From Nitrosovibrio tenuis (GTDB lineage: Bacteria > Pseudomonadota > Gammaproteobacteria > Burkholderiales > Nitrosomonadaceae), in the NCBI RefSeq assembly GCF_900109785.1, contig NZ_FOBH01000005.1, positions 62,001-126,000 on the forward strand: DNA of 64,000 nt, written 5' to 3'. Positions 52,328 through 61,453 of this stretch are shown here, one piece after another. Made by a program: the position numbers and the translations under genes. The first letter of the stretch is position 1; every line of letters begins with the position of its first letter. Under the pieces are notes generated by a model that was not told where the DNA came from, made no database searches, and worked only from the letters and a program-made list of their open reading frames with translations.

Positions 52328-53713
52328 TCATGGCGAGCTGTTCCCCGGGCATTTTTGCAGCATCGTTTCTTTGGCAGGGCTTTTTCCGCTACTGCTGAGT
52401 GCTTCAAAGTTGTCACTGGTCAGTTGGCGGAACCGCGCACGCTCCGCTTCAGTCGCCGGATCGGCCGCCGCCCGGCCCGCTTCCTCTTTTTTGCCGGATT
52501 CCGTCAACACCTCACGAACGGTGCTGCCTCTGTATCTGGATAGCTCATCCAAGGCGTTGTCGTACTCGCCGAAGAATTTGTTCATTTTCACCTGATGCGC
52601 GTTAATTTCTTTTGAAAACGCTTCCTCCATGGCGGAGTTACCTGTTTCTCGTGCGACGCGAAGACCCAACTCCTTCCTTTTCAGCGCCTCCGCTTCCCTG
52701 CATAACAATGCATAGTTGTCTACGGATAATGTCGCCAGGCTGCGTACCGTTTTTTCGTTTTGTACCAGATACCACGTACCCGTAGCCAGCAAAATAGCCA
52801 GACTCAGCGCAGCGATTTCCCATCTCCTCCCGCGCTCGCACCGCTCGATGGCTTTCAGGAACGCGACGCAGCCCTGAAAACGGGCACCCGGCTCTTTCTG
52901 GGTCGCTTTTACAACGATTTCCGCGAGGCACTTTTTTATTTTCGGATTAATGCTGCGGGGATTTGGAACAGGAACACCAAGATGCTGTTCCCGGAGCTCA
53001 TTCTGGGAACCTTGGAAGGGCAATCGCCCCGTAAGCATCTCAAACAGGAGAATTCCGGCGGAATACACATCGGATCGATGATCAACCTTGTCGGAATCGA
53101 TATATTGCTCCGGACTCATGTACTCCGGGGTTCCGATTACACGCCCCAGGCTGGCGGCCTGTTCGTCGCCGGCCTGCCGCGCAATGCCAAAATCGGTCAG
53201 AAGAGCCATGCCGGAATGATCGATCATTACATTCGAGGCTTTTATATCTCGGTGGAGAATCGCCTTTTCGTGCGCACTGTTGAGGGCGGCAAGGATCTCC
53301 TTGAAGATGTGCAACGCTTGTTTCGGAGGCATGGGACGATGGCCGGAATCGATGACTTCGGCTAGCGAGCGGCCTTCAACGAAGTTCAGGACAAGGTAAT
53401 AACCTTCGCCTTCCTTGAAATAGTCTGTCATCTGGACGACGTTGGGATGGTCAAGTTGAGCCTGATGTGTGGCTTCCTCGAAAAATTGGTTCATGAATTT
53501 GGGGTTACTAGTCAGTTCCCGCTTCAGAACCTTAAGCGCGTATTTTTTCTCGCGAACACGGACGTTCTCGGCGAGATAAACACGGCCCATTGCGCCCTCT
53601 CCGATCTTGGAGATGATGAGATAACTGTCATGGACGACTTTACCGATCAGATCGTCGTTGATATTCACTTTATTCGGCCTCTGAATTGCGTCATCACGGT
53701 TCTCTTCACTCAA
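52328..53713 (-). CDS. Hanks-type Ser/Thr protein kinase with membrane span
   Basis: A 461-residue kinase. The domain (~30-280) has the Gly loop IGEGAMGRVYLAENV, the ATP Lys in KKYALKVLK, the catalytic loop HRDIKASNVMI, DFG in LTDFGIARQA, and GTPEYMSPEQ; all key residues are present. One membrane span (~302-318, IAALSLAILLATGTWYLV) leads to an extracytoplasmic helical region (REAEALKRKELGLRVARET) that may sense a ligand or partner. The start is TTG 53713. It is probably part of the same regulatory block as PP2C and the FHA proteins, resembling PpkA-type regulation of type VI systems. Confidence 0.92.
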   Translation of the reverse strand: MSEENRDDAIQRPNKVNINDDLIGKVVHDSYLIISKIGEGAMGRVYLAENVRVREKKYALKVLKRELTSNPKFMNQFFEEATHQAQLDHPNVVQMTDYFKEGEGYYLVLNFVEGRSLAEVIDSGHRPMPPKQALHIFKEILAALNSAHEKAILHRDIKASNVMIDHSGMALLTDFGIARQAGDEQAASLGRVIGTPEYMSPEQYIDSDKVDHRSDVYSAGILLFEMLTGRLPFQGSQNELREQHLGVPVPNPRSINPKIKKCLAEIVVKATQKEPGARFQGCVAFLKAIERCERGRRWEIAALSLAILLATGTWYLVQNEKTVRSLATLSVDNYALLCREAEALKRKELGLRVARETGNSAMEEAFSKEINAHQVKMNKFFGEYDNALDELSRYRGSTVREVLTESGKKEEAGRAAADPATEAERARFRQLTSDNFEALSSSGKSPAKETMLQKCPGNSSP

Positions 53714-53747
53714 TCAACCTGGGCTGTCGACAATATCTGGATACAGC

Positions 53748-54914
53748 CTAATTGATCAGTGATGCAGTCTTGTCGAAAAAATAATCCGTATTGGCTGAAC
53801 CCTGTTTAACCGGATAAGTCGGCGCCAAACCCCGGCCATCAAACTGCACCCCTCGCGGGGTAACCAGGTAACCTGTCGTAAGTATTAACGCCCCCCCATT
53901 TTTCAGCTCGATCACGTCCTGACGTGTGCCTTTCCCCGCGGTAATTCTTCCGACCGAGGCGGCGCGCCCGTTTTCAACCAAGGCCGCAATGAAAATCTCT
54001 GCCGCACTCGCTGTTAATTCGTCCTGCCACAAGAATACTCTTTGGGTTGGCGATATCGGTTCGATAGTGGAAGAATATGATTGCATTCCCGACCGGCTTT
54101 TCACTGAAATGATCGGTTCGCCTTGCTTCAGGAAAAGCATCGCTGCGTCCACGGCTGCATGAAAATCTCCTCCCCCGCAGTTCCGCAAATCGACGATGAC
54201 GGGATGGGCCTTGCTCCAGTCCGAAAGCATGTACTCCAGATCTTTCCTTGTGGCCGGAGTGAAGCTCGTCAATTTGATGATCCGTATTGATCGATGCGTA
54301 TACTCCGACACCGCTGGAAAGGAATTTAACGAGCGGGTAATGGTCAGTTGCCTGCGGATACCGGAGTGATCCTCGAGCTCAAGGATAATGTGAGTGCCTG
54401 GTTGGCCCATTGCCAACGCAACCACAGCGGGTATGGATTTGCCCGTGATAGAGATACCATCCAGCGCCAGCAACCGTTCACCTGGTTGCACCCCAGCCCG
54501 GGCGGCTGGACCTTCGGGAAGGGGGTAACAGATCACATCACCATTGCGCTGTTTCTCGATATCGAGCCCGATGCCGGCATGGATCTGACTGCCAGCCGCC
54601 TTGAACCGCATATATTCACCAGAAGTCAGAAAATCGGAATACGGATCTTCTTGCGCCAGATAGGCTTTCAAGGTCGAAGCCGTCAGATCTTCCATACTTT
54701 CGGTAGGCCTTAAAAAGACTGCGCTTTGCCGGATATGAGCAAGGGCTTCCGTATATTGGCTTATTGCTGAATTACTACTCGTGGAATCCGCTTCTCTTTG
54801 AGGTGTGCCTTCACGTGGCGTTAGCAAAGGTAGCGTTCTAACCAGATAGCCGGCAAAAAATGCCGCTAACAACATCAGTATGATCGTTCCTCTACCGACT
54901 CTGGCGGATGTCAT
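53748..54914 (-). CDS. S41 family C-terminal processing protease with PDZ domain
   Basis: A 388-residue membrane-anchored, periplasm-facing protease. An N-terminal span (residues ~9-26) is followed by a PDZ domain (~110-185, GIGLDIEKQRNGDVICYPLP) and the tail-specific protease core with the catalytic dyad Ser303 (DELTASAAEIFIAAL) and Lys328 (GRITAGKGTRQDV), 25 residues apart as expected. It lies between the kinase gene and two lipoprotein genes and starts 11 bases after one of them, so it may process a secreted or membrane component of this locus. Confidence 0.9.
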   Translation of the reverse strand: MTSARVGRGTIILMLLAAFFAGYLVRTLPLLTPREGTPQREADSTSSNSAISQYTEALAHIRQSAVFLRPTESMEDLTASTLKAYLAQEDPYSDFLTSGEYMRFKAAGSQIHAGIGLDIEKQRNGDVICYPLPEGPAARAGVQPGERLLALDGISITGKSIPAVVALAMGQPGTHIILELEDHSGIRRQLTITRSLNSFPAVSEYTHRSIRIIKLTSFTPATRKDLEYMLSDWSKAHPVIVDLRNCGGGDFHAAVDAAMLFLKQGEPIISVKSRSGMQSYSSTIEPISPTQRVFLWQDELTASAAEIFIAALVENGRAASVGRITAGKGTRQDVIELKNGGALILTTGYLVTPRGVQFDGRGLAPTYPVKQGSANTDYFFDKTASLIN

Positions 54915-54925
54915 ACAAAAACGGA

Positions 54926-55369
54926 TCAGGTATGCAGGAGCAGGCTAAGCGATTTCCTGATTTCTTCCTTCAAGAATTGCAGCCTTTTTTGTTTCTCCTC
55001 CAGACTTGCGCCGCTGCGCTCGATCGCTATCACCTCTTTTTGATGTTTCAGCAACTTTGCAGCCCTGTCGCGCTTCTCGTCCTGCTGCGCTTTCGTCTGG
55101 GCCGGGGTAGCATCGTTTGCCCGCTGAAGCTGCGTCAGACGCGACTTCAGATCATCGAGCGACATCTGCCGGGTTGCCAGGTCACTTTTTAACTGTTCGA
55201 TTTCTTGCTGCAACTGCGCCTGCCGCTCCTCTTCGATTTTTAGCTCATCTTCTTTACCCGCCAACCGCACCTCGTCCGTTTTTACTTCGTTTCTAAGCTG
55301 CATCACCGTGCATCCGCACAACCCGGAAATCATCAATGCCGCCATCGTGATTGACTTGATTCCTGTCAT
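54926..55369 (-). CDS. Coiled-coil lipoprotein (small)
   Basis: A 147-residue protein with a lipoprotein signal (MTGIKSITMAALMISGLCGC; lipobox LCGC, Cys20). Almost all of the rest is heptad-like, charged coiled coil (EDELKIEEERQAQLQQEIEQ; QFLKEEIRKSLSLLLH). No family name is recognised. It is co-oriented with the other coiled-coil lipoprotein upstream and the S41 protease downstream. It is likely an envelope-spanning or scaffold element, by inference. Confidence 0.75.
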   Translation of the reverse strand: MTGIKSITMAALMISGLCGCTVMQLRNEVKTDEVRLAGKEDELKIEEERQAQLQQEIEQLKSDLATRQMSLDDLKSRLTQLQRANDATPAQTKAQQDEKRDRAAKLLKHQKEVIAIERSGASLEEKQKRLQFLKEEIRKSLSLLLHT

Positions 55370-55423
55370 ACCAATGTCCTTATGAATGTTTTTATTTTAC
55401 GAATGTTCTTATATCGGTTGCCG

Positions 55424-56080
55424 CTATATGCGGCCCGCTTGAGCAGCAAACGCCGTGGTTGCCCTCTGCGCCTCTGCAAGCAAGCGTTCCTGCTTGGCGA
55501 TTTCTGCGTCCAGCTCGGCAATACGTGCCTTGTCATCCCCCGCTTTAAGGGATTGCTGGGCTTGAAAGCGCTTCATATCGTCCAGTGCAACTTTCTGAAG
55601 CTCAACCTGGTCCTTGGCGGCTTGTTCTTCTTTCTGAAGCGCTTCTCTTTCTTTCACAACTTGCTGGCGTGTGATCGCGCCCTGCCTTATCTCCGCAGAA
55701 ACCTCGTCCGTCCGCCTGGATACCTCTGCAAGCCGTGTATTCAATTGCTTATTCAATTTTTCGGAATCTTCATTAAGCCCTCTCACATACTTTAAACGCG
55801 CATCGAGGTCGTTTTCCTTTCCAGCCAACTCCTGGCGCCGCTTTTCGTAGTGAGACGCAAAACCGTAACAAGCCCCGCCACCCAGAACGCCAGCCCCGGC
55901 GGCAACACCCGCGCATAACGCATCGCTTCCCCCCAGCAATTTACAGGCGAGGAAGCCACCCCCCGCGCCTACAGCGCCGCACTCGAGCCCGGCGGTACCC
56001 GCCCTGCTCGTCGTTCCACCCGTCGTGGCACAACCCACAACAACCGTTGAAAGCAACAGTGGCGCGATCAGTTTTTTCAT
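55424..56080 (-). CDS. Coiled-coil lipoprotein with glycine-zipper segment
   Basis: A 218-residue protein with a lipoprotein signal (MKKLIAPLLLSTVVVGCATT; Cys17). Residues ~25-75 form a Gly/Ala-rich segment (GAVGAGGGFLACKLLGG; GVAAGAGVLGGGACYGFA) like glycine-zipper membrane inserts, then a long coiled coil (~78-210) with an AELDAEIAKQERLLAEAQ end. It resembles the neighbouring 147-residue lipoprotein in design. A 42-base gap separates it from the kinase gene upstream. The function is unknown. Confidence 0.75.
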   Translation of the reverse strand: MKKLIAPLLLSTVVVGCATTGGTTSRAGTAGLECGAVGAGGGFLACKLLGGSDALCAGVAAGAGVLGGGACYGFASHYEKRRQELAGKENDLDARLKYVRGLNEDSEKLNKQLNTRLAEVSRRTDEVSAEIRQGAITRQQVVKEREALQKEEQAAKDQVELQKVALDDMKRFQAQQSLKAGDDKARIAELDAEIAKQERLLAEAQRATTAFAAQAGRI

Positions 56081-56122
56081 TTTCTTACTCCCATTGATCA
56101 GATGTTCATAAAACCCGAACCT

Positions 56123-57130
56123 TCATTTAGCCGGTGCTGTTCCCCAGATATACATGACAAGGCCCGTAGCAATGGCCAGCAGAGCCGCACCCACAGCGAA
56201 GCGCAACGGCACGTTGGACATCAGACCAGCCCATCTTTGCTGTATTCCCTGGGGCTGGTCTTCAGCAGTCAATAACCGCAGGAATTCGGCGCATCCTTGT
56301 GGCCGCTGATCGGGATCCTTATTTAAAGCCGACATAATCACATCACTCACGCCAACAGGAATCGAGGGCCGGCGTTGATGCGGAGGCACGGGTTTGAGGT
56401 TTACATGAGCTGACCGAAGCGCGAGATCGGCCGTTGTACCGCCCAGCTCGGAATGGAGGAAAGGTGGACGCCCTGTCAGCATCTCATACAACACGCAACC
56501 GGCACTGTACACGTCAGTCCTGTGATCGATATGCGCAGGCGTGCGAATCTGCTCGGGGCTCATGTATGCCGCTGTTCCCACAGGCATGCCCATCCGCGTC
56601 AGTCGCGCCTCGCCAACCGCCAGAGCAATCCCAAAATCGAGCAAATTTGCGCGTTTAGCCGAGTCCAGCAAGATGTTGGACGGTTTCACATCACGGTGAA
56701 AAATACCGTGACGATGGGCGTAATCAAGCGCACGAAGAATGTCAGAAAATATTCGCAATGAAACATCCAGAGGCAACGCATGGTCTGGACTGCGTTTTAA
56801 TAGCGCTGCCAGAGGTTCACCCTCGATGAAGTTCATCACCATGCACTGCTGATCAGTTACGGAAAAAGTCTCAAGCAGCCTGACAATATTGGGATGATTT
56901 AGACGGGCATGGCGGCTTACCTCGTTCTGAAAGCGTGCCCTGACTCCTGGCTCGGCAAGAAGACCTTCCGCAATAACCTTGATGGCAACGGTTTGTCCGC
57001 TGGTAACATTTTTGGCGCGCCAGACCGTCCCCATGCCTCCTCTGCCGATTACCTGTTCAAGCACATACTTTCCGCATACTTGTCCCTCGGAGAACTGCGA
57101 TGCACTAAGCCTTGATCCGGAATGATTCAT
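56123..57130 (-). CDS. Hanks-type Ser/Thr protein kinase
   Basis: A 335-residue kinase. Residues ~22-290 hold IGRGGMGTVWRAKNV, Lys in TVAIKVIAEGL, catalytic HRDVKPSNILLD, LLDFGIA and GTAAYMSPEQ; all catalytic residues are intact. A single C-terminal span (FAVGAALLAIATGLVMYIW) ends almost at the C-terminus, so the enzyme is a tail-anchored cytoplasmic kinase without an extracellular sensor, unlike the kinase at 52328. It directly follows the FHA gene (32 bases). Confidence 0.93.
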   Translation of the reverse strand: MNHSGSRLSASQFSEGQVCGKYVLEQVIGRGGMGTVWRAKNVTSGQTVAIKVIAEGLLAEPGVRARFQNEVSRHARLNHPNIVRLLETFSVTDQQCMVMNFIEGEPLAALLKRSPDHALPLDVSLRIFSDILRALDYAHRHGIFHRDVKPSNILLDSAKRANLLDFGIALAVGEARLTRMGMPVGTAAYMSPEQIRTPAHIDHRTDVYSAGCVLYEMLTGRPPFLHSELGGTTADLALRSAHVNLKPVPPHQRRPSIPVGVSDVIMSALNKDPDQRPQGCAEFLRLLTAEDQPQGIQQRWAGLMSNVPLRFAVGAALLAIATGLVMYIWGTAPAK

Positions 57131-57162
57131 CCACCCAGTTTGGAAACAAAATGACGCGTAAT

Positions 57163-57900
57163 TTAAATCTCGGTTTCACCGTGGCGACGTGATCCATCGT
57201 CCTCTTCGACATATTCCACTTTCTCGCCCGGCGCTTTGCCGCCGCCCGAGGTAATCTTCCTGAACTCAAATATGGTACTGCCTGCCCTGACCATTGCACC
57301 ATCAGCCAAATCCGCGCCCTCCCTTCCAACATACTCTTCATTCAGAAATGTTCCGTTCGTGCTGAGCATATCGTGCAGTTCGTCCCTTCCTGCACGGCAG
57401 AGAATCATGGCGTGTTCACCGGACATTAACCGATCCGAGGTAATACTGACGTCACAAGATGATCCCGAACCAATCACGTTTCGTCCCTCATAAAGGACAA
57501 ACAACTCACCCTGAAACCGGTGAGAAAAAGTCACCACCACTCCCGTGATTCTTCGCTCGCGCGCAACGGCCTTTCTTTCGGATGGCTCCTCGGGCAAGGT
57601 ATCTATTCTTGTAGTGCCGCGCGGTTCCTCCGGTAAGCCCATATCTATTTTTGTTCCGTGCTCCATGGCTGTGCTCCTTTGCGTGGTTTCGCTTGCTTCA
57701 ACCCGGTCAGATACTGTATTGGTCCGGCTAATGCTCTTTTCATTCTTGCGCTTTTCCGCGTCGCAATAGGGACAGGACGTCCAGTTCGCGTCCATGGGAT
57801 GCCCTTTTTCGCAATAGCGAGTGTGCCCACCGGACTTATCGCCCGGCATGAGATGTTTCCATAATTGTGAAAATACGCCTGGTTTAGGTTTTTCGCTCAT
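57163..57900 (-). CDS. Zinc-ribbon FHA domain protein
   Basis: A 245-residue soluble protein starting MSEKPKPGVFSQLWKHLMPG (ATG 57900; the frame is open to 58086 without family support). A zinc ribbon (Cys30, Cys43, Cys46; RYCEKGHPMDANWTSCPYCD) is followed by a flexible Thr-rich linker with SETTQ (70-74) and two GLPEEP/TLPEEP repeats, then an FHA domain (~135-215, VIGSGSSCDVSITSDRLMSG). FHA domains bind phospho-Thr; the ETTQ segment recalls the kinase target of GarA/OdhI proteins. It lies between PP2C and the kinase, so it is a likely adaptor in that switch. Confidence 0.85.
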   Translation of the reverse strand: MSEKPKPGVFSQLWKHLMPGDKSGGHTRYCEKGHPMDANWTSCPYCDAEKRKNEKSISRTNTVSDRVEASETTQRSTAMEHGTKIDMGLPEEPRGTTRIDTLPEEPSERKAVARERRITGVVVTFSHRFQGELFVLYEGRNVIGSGSSCDVSITSDRLMSGEHAMILCRAGRDELHDMLSTNGTFLNEEYVGREGADLADGAMVRAGSTIFEFRKITSGGGKAPGEKVEYVEEDDGSRRHGETEI

Positions 57901-58113
57901 TACAAGCCCTATGTTCGAAATGGTGCGCTCAACAGTCGTGGACGGTCGCTTCTTTAGACAGCCCGCCTCTTTCCCAGCTTCGCTCGTTACCACCCAACCC
58001 CTGAAGTTCCGCTCGCGGATGAGACCCAAATACACATGCATCCAGAGCAGGTTGCCCCGCCGGAGTTCACCACGGTCGATGAGCAATCGATCAAATTACG
58101 GAACTCAGTCAGG

Positions 58114-58899
58114 TTACCCCATGATCGGTGTCAGCCTGCCTTGGGCTGAATAAACGTATCCGATCAACTGAACCGTAATGTTATCTTCTCCGCCTTTTTC
58201 CAATGCGCGATCGACCAGTTCATCCACCAGAGCCTGCACAGGGGTTCCCCTATTCAGAATGGCTGCAATTTCACTATCGGAGACATAACCATGAAGCCCA
58301 TCCGAGCACAGCAGGAATAAATCGCCGGCATTCAGCTTGAATGGCGAGGAAATGTCGACCTCAACGTCCGGCGCGACTCCAATTGCACGTTCGAGCAAAT
58401 TTGCCGCGGGATGGGAAGCCGCTTCAGCATCCGTCAGGATGCCCGCATCCACCATGCGCTGAACGCGACTATGATCTTTGGTCAGCCTGCGCAGTTCATT
58501 ACGCGCGAAGAGGTAAGCACGGCTATCACCTATATGAGCTACCACAGCCTGGGATTGCCCTATTAGAAGCACGACAGCAGTGCTCCCCATTTCCCGCGTA
58601 TCATCATCGCCCGAGTGTCCCCTTCCGTACACGACCCTGTTAGCTTCCTGGAAAGCCGCCTTAACAACCTCCGCAGCGCTGGAAATCGAGCGGATGCCCG
58701 ACAGCGTTCGGCCCAATATTTCAGTTGCAAGCTCCGCTGCGACAGCTCCTCCCCGATGGCCGCCCATACCATCTGACACGATGTACACATCCCCGAAATG
58801 TGCCTCCACGCGGCTCATCCTATCCTGGTTTTCATCGCGGACGTAACCCGTTTCAGAGCGTGCTCCCACAGACAACCGTGTTGAGATCGATCGTTCCAC
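58114..58899 (-). CDS. PP2C-type Ser/Thr phosphatase
   Basis: A 261-residue metal-dependent phosphatase, PppA/Stp-like. Motifs are the N-terminal ETGYVRDENQDRM, VSDGMGGHRGGAVAA (metal Asp), HIGDSRAYLF, CSDGLHGYVSD and GGEDNITVQLIGY. It has no membrane span. It is located between the two FHA-containing proteins and reverses the action of the two kinases by family logic. Confidence 0.95.
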   Translation of the reverse strand: MERSISTRLSVGARSETGYVRDENQDRMSRVEAHFGDVYIVSDGMGGHRGGAVAAELATEILGRTLSGIRSISSAAEVVKAAFQEANRVVYGRGHSGDDDTREMGSTAVVLLIGQSQAVVAHIGDSRAYLFARNELRRLTKDHSRVQRMVDAGILTDAEAASHPAANLLERAIGVAPDVEVDISSPFKLNAGDLFLLCSDGLHGYVSDSEIAAILNRGTPVQALVDELVDRALEKGGEDNITVQLIGYVYSAQGRLTPIMG

Positions 58900-58938
58900 T
58901 CACTCCGCCCGGTTTACGTGCATATTAAACAATACCGA

Positions 58939-60534
58939 CTACGGAACTATTGTTTCGTCGACCGGGCCCTTATCGACCGGGCCCTTATACTCTCGCCGCG
59001 GAATCCGGTCGTCGGGTGCGCGAACCCGGAACGTCGTCTTCCCTACCCGAATCTGATCACCCGGAGCAAGTGCCATGGCAGTCTGATGCAACTCGGCATC
59101 ATTAAGAAATGTTTTATTCCGCGATCCGCTGTCGCTAAGGTAAAGATTCCCGGAGTCATATCTGATAGCCGCGTGCCTGCGCGATACATACTCATCGTCA
59201 ACTCGCAACTCGTTGTCATCCCCGGCGCCAATATGAGTGACCTTTTGCTCGATGGGAAATTGCTTACCCCTCGCCTTCCCGGTTAGCCCCTCCAGATATG
59301 CTGCAGGCTGTCCTTTGCCAGGCGGAGGAAACATGAAACTGACCATGGTTCTCGCGCGCTTTACAGGTGGAGGTTCGCCCTCGCCGGATGGTGCTGATTT
59401 TGGTCCAGCTTCCTGCGCAACTTCGACTTGTTCGGGCGTTTTTTTTCTACTCAGTAGATAGACGCCGGCGATTGCGAGCAGCGCCACAACAATCCAGAGC
59501 AAGATCGAGAGGTCGAACTTCTTCTCCGGCAGTGGTTCCGACGGCCCAGAGCGTGGCGCAGAAAGCGCCTGCTGAATGTTGAGAAGAACGGGCGGTTGCC
59601 CAGGGGGGGTAAATTTGAGTTGTGCAGTATTGACCCGGTTAGCGCTGCCTGATGCGTTGTAGTGAAAATTCACGTCGAAAACTCGCGGCGGCGGCAAACT
59701 CAGCAATTTGCGTAGTTCGCGAGAAAGCTGTTCCGAGCTGGTCGCGCGAATAAAATAGCCATCGGTGCTTCTCGCCAGGCGGGCAAGCAAATCCGAGTCG
59801 TGCTCCGAAATATTGCCGAACCCTATCGCATCAATTATCACGCTTTGCGCATTCGCTTCGTTTACAACCACCTGCTCGGTGATACTGCTGCCATCATCCT
59901 TTCCGTCGGTAATGAGGATCAGGCGTTTGGGCCCTTTTTTCGGATAATTGCGTAACTCCGAAAGACCGAGCTCAATCGCTTCGTATAGTTTGGTCTTGTT
60001 ATCCCTGGCAGATCTAAGGCCTATTCCCCCGACGACCTTCGATAGCTCTTCTGTATTTTCCGAAAACCCGCGGAGTTTGGTGACGTCTGCATCAAAAGCC
60101 CATAACGCCAGATTTAAACGCTCTCCACCCGGCTTGGCCAACGCGCCCCTTAACGCGTCCTGAATCTGTTTGATTCCGGACCGCCCCATCGAGCCGCTCT
60201 GGTCGACGCAAAGGATCACGGAACTCTCGAGCAACGCGGGAGACGCCGATTTGACTTCCCTGGCCTGAAATTCATTTTTCTCATCAAATCGTAGGCTGAA
60301 CTCCGAGGCGCTCGGCGTTCCCCCTGTATGCACCCCAACTGTGACGGTTACATCACCCGGAGAGTCCTCCTTAACCGACATAAGCTGTAACGTGGCTGCA
60401 TGGGAAAAGCCGCACAGGGCCACGAGGCTTGCCGCCGCGATTAACCGCGTAGCTCGAGAACTCGCGCGTTGCGCCATGGATGCATTCCGGCAAACAGACT
60501 TGACCGGTGAATACAATCGGAATGGAGGCCTCAT
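58939..60534 (-). CDS. VWA-FHA membrane protein
   Basis: A 531-residue protein. ATG 60534, preceded by ggagaggt, is used; 60477 is an alternative. The order is an N-terminal signal or anchor (RLIAAASLVALCGFSHAA), then a periplasmic von Willebrand A domain with MIDAS VDQSGSMGRS and ILITDGKDDG, one membrane span (LLWIVVALLAIAGVYLL, ~345-362), a Pro-rich linker and a cytoplasmic FHA domain (THIGAGDDNELRVDDEYVSR). The C-terminus carries a tandem KGPVD duplication. It could link an extracytoplasmic signal or adhesion event to phospho-Thr signalling. It is the first gene of the leftward block and divergent from the injection-system operon. Confidence 0.88.
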   Translation of the reverse strand: MRPPFRLYSPVKSVCRNASMAQRASSRATRLIAAASLVALCGFSHAATLQLMSVKEDSPGDVTVTVGVHTGGTPSASEFSLRFDEKNEFQAREVKSASPALLESSVILCVDQSGSMGRSGIKQIQDALRGALAKPGGERLNLALWAFDADVTKLRGFSENTEELSKVVGGIGLRSARDNKTKLYEAIELGLSELRNYPKKGPKRLILITDGKDDGSSITEQVVVNEANAQSVIIDAIGFGNISEHDSDLLARLARSTDGYFIRATSSEQLSRELRKLLSLPPPRVFDVNFHYNASGSANRVNTAQLKFTPPGQPPVLLNIQQALSAPRSGPSEPLPEKKFDLSILLWIVVALLAIAGVYLLSRKKTPEQVEVAQEAGPKSAPSGEGEPPPVKRARTMVSFMFPPPGKGQPAAYLEGLTGKARGKQFPIEQKVTHIGAGDDNELRVDDEYVSRRHAAIRYDSGNLYLSDSGSRNKTFLNDAELHQTAMALAPGDQIRVGKTTFRVRAPDDRIPRREYKGPVDKGPVDETIVP

Positions 60535-61453
60535 CTTTACCTCTCCTGCCGCAACCAGGCGGTCGCACAGCACTAAAAATTAATTTGGAATGAAATGGGG
60601 AACGGCACCTCGGATGGCCTGCTCATCAAAATGAGTTATTTGCAACTACTCAACAAGAGTAAGAAGCAAACTTCATGCCGAGTCATTTTGCATGATGATC
60701 TTGCGGTGCCGAAGATCTTTTTAGATGCGCTGGCAGCCCCTGATGGCACCTTCAGCCCTCTACTCCCTGCTCGCTGTCCCCTAAGTAACGACCAGCTAAC
60801 CACCAGCCGTTCTCATGGAAGCAGTGCCTCACACAAGACAAATCCCATCGATTAGCCGTACATCTGGTTAACCGCCGGTCGAGATGGCTAACGATTGGCT
60901 AACGATTACTGATCAAAATGTCCTTGAAGCTCAACCATCTTCCCGCCAAGCAAATTTCTTGGAAAAAGAACTGAACGATAGAGGCTTGGAATATTGAGGA
61001 ACAGAAAGCTTCAACAAAAATAGAAGTAACCCGAATCAAAAGGGTGGTGTGTCCATTAGCGGGGTGGAAGACTTATCAGTCATCTTCTTGAAATTAAACG
61101 ACAATTTTTCGCTGGGCTCATAATGTTGAACTTGACCCAGATGGGTTAAATTCGACCCAACCATATAAGCCCATGATCCTCAACTATTTTTCGCCGTTTG
61201 CACGAGTCTTCCTGATTACTTGGTAGAGCGATTGCGCGGTGGTCAATATCAAGTACAAGCTGAAAAGTAACGAAATCGGGTGTTTTTTATTCCTGAGGGG
61301 GCAGGCATGGATGTTGCGTGTCCGAAGTACATAGCCGAATTGCCAGTGGCAGAGCGAACAACGCTGAGTGTGGCAACGGTTTCAGGCAACGGTTCCAGGC
61401 AATGATTCTCGACACTGTGCGGGTAAAAAATAAGGACCAGAACGGATGAGCTC
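60535..61453. other. Divergent non-coding region between VWA-FHA and the DUF4255 gene
   Basis: About 920 bases with no supported gene; an 86-codon frame at 60595-60855 has no family resemblance. Palindromic-looking gacccagatgggtt...gaccca around 61135-61160 is a possible regulator site. The promoters of both the kinase block and the injection-system operon must lie here. I found no consensus sigma-70 pair. Confidence 0.5.

Noticed and set aside
60595-60855. 86-codon frame in the divergent region before DUF4255
   Set aside because: No recognisable domain, weak ribosome site; more likely chance.
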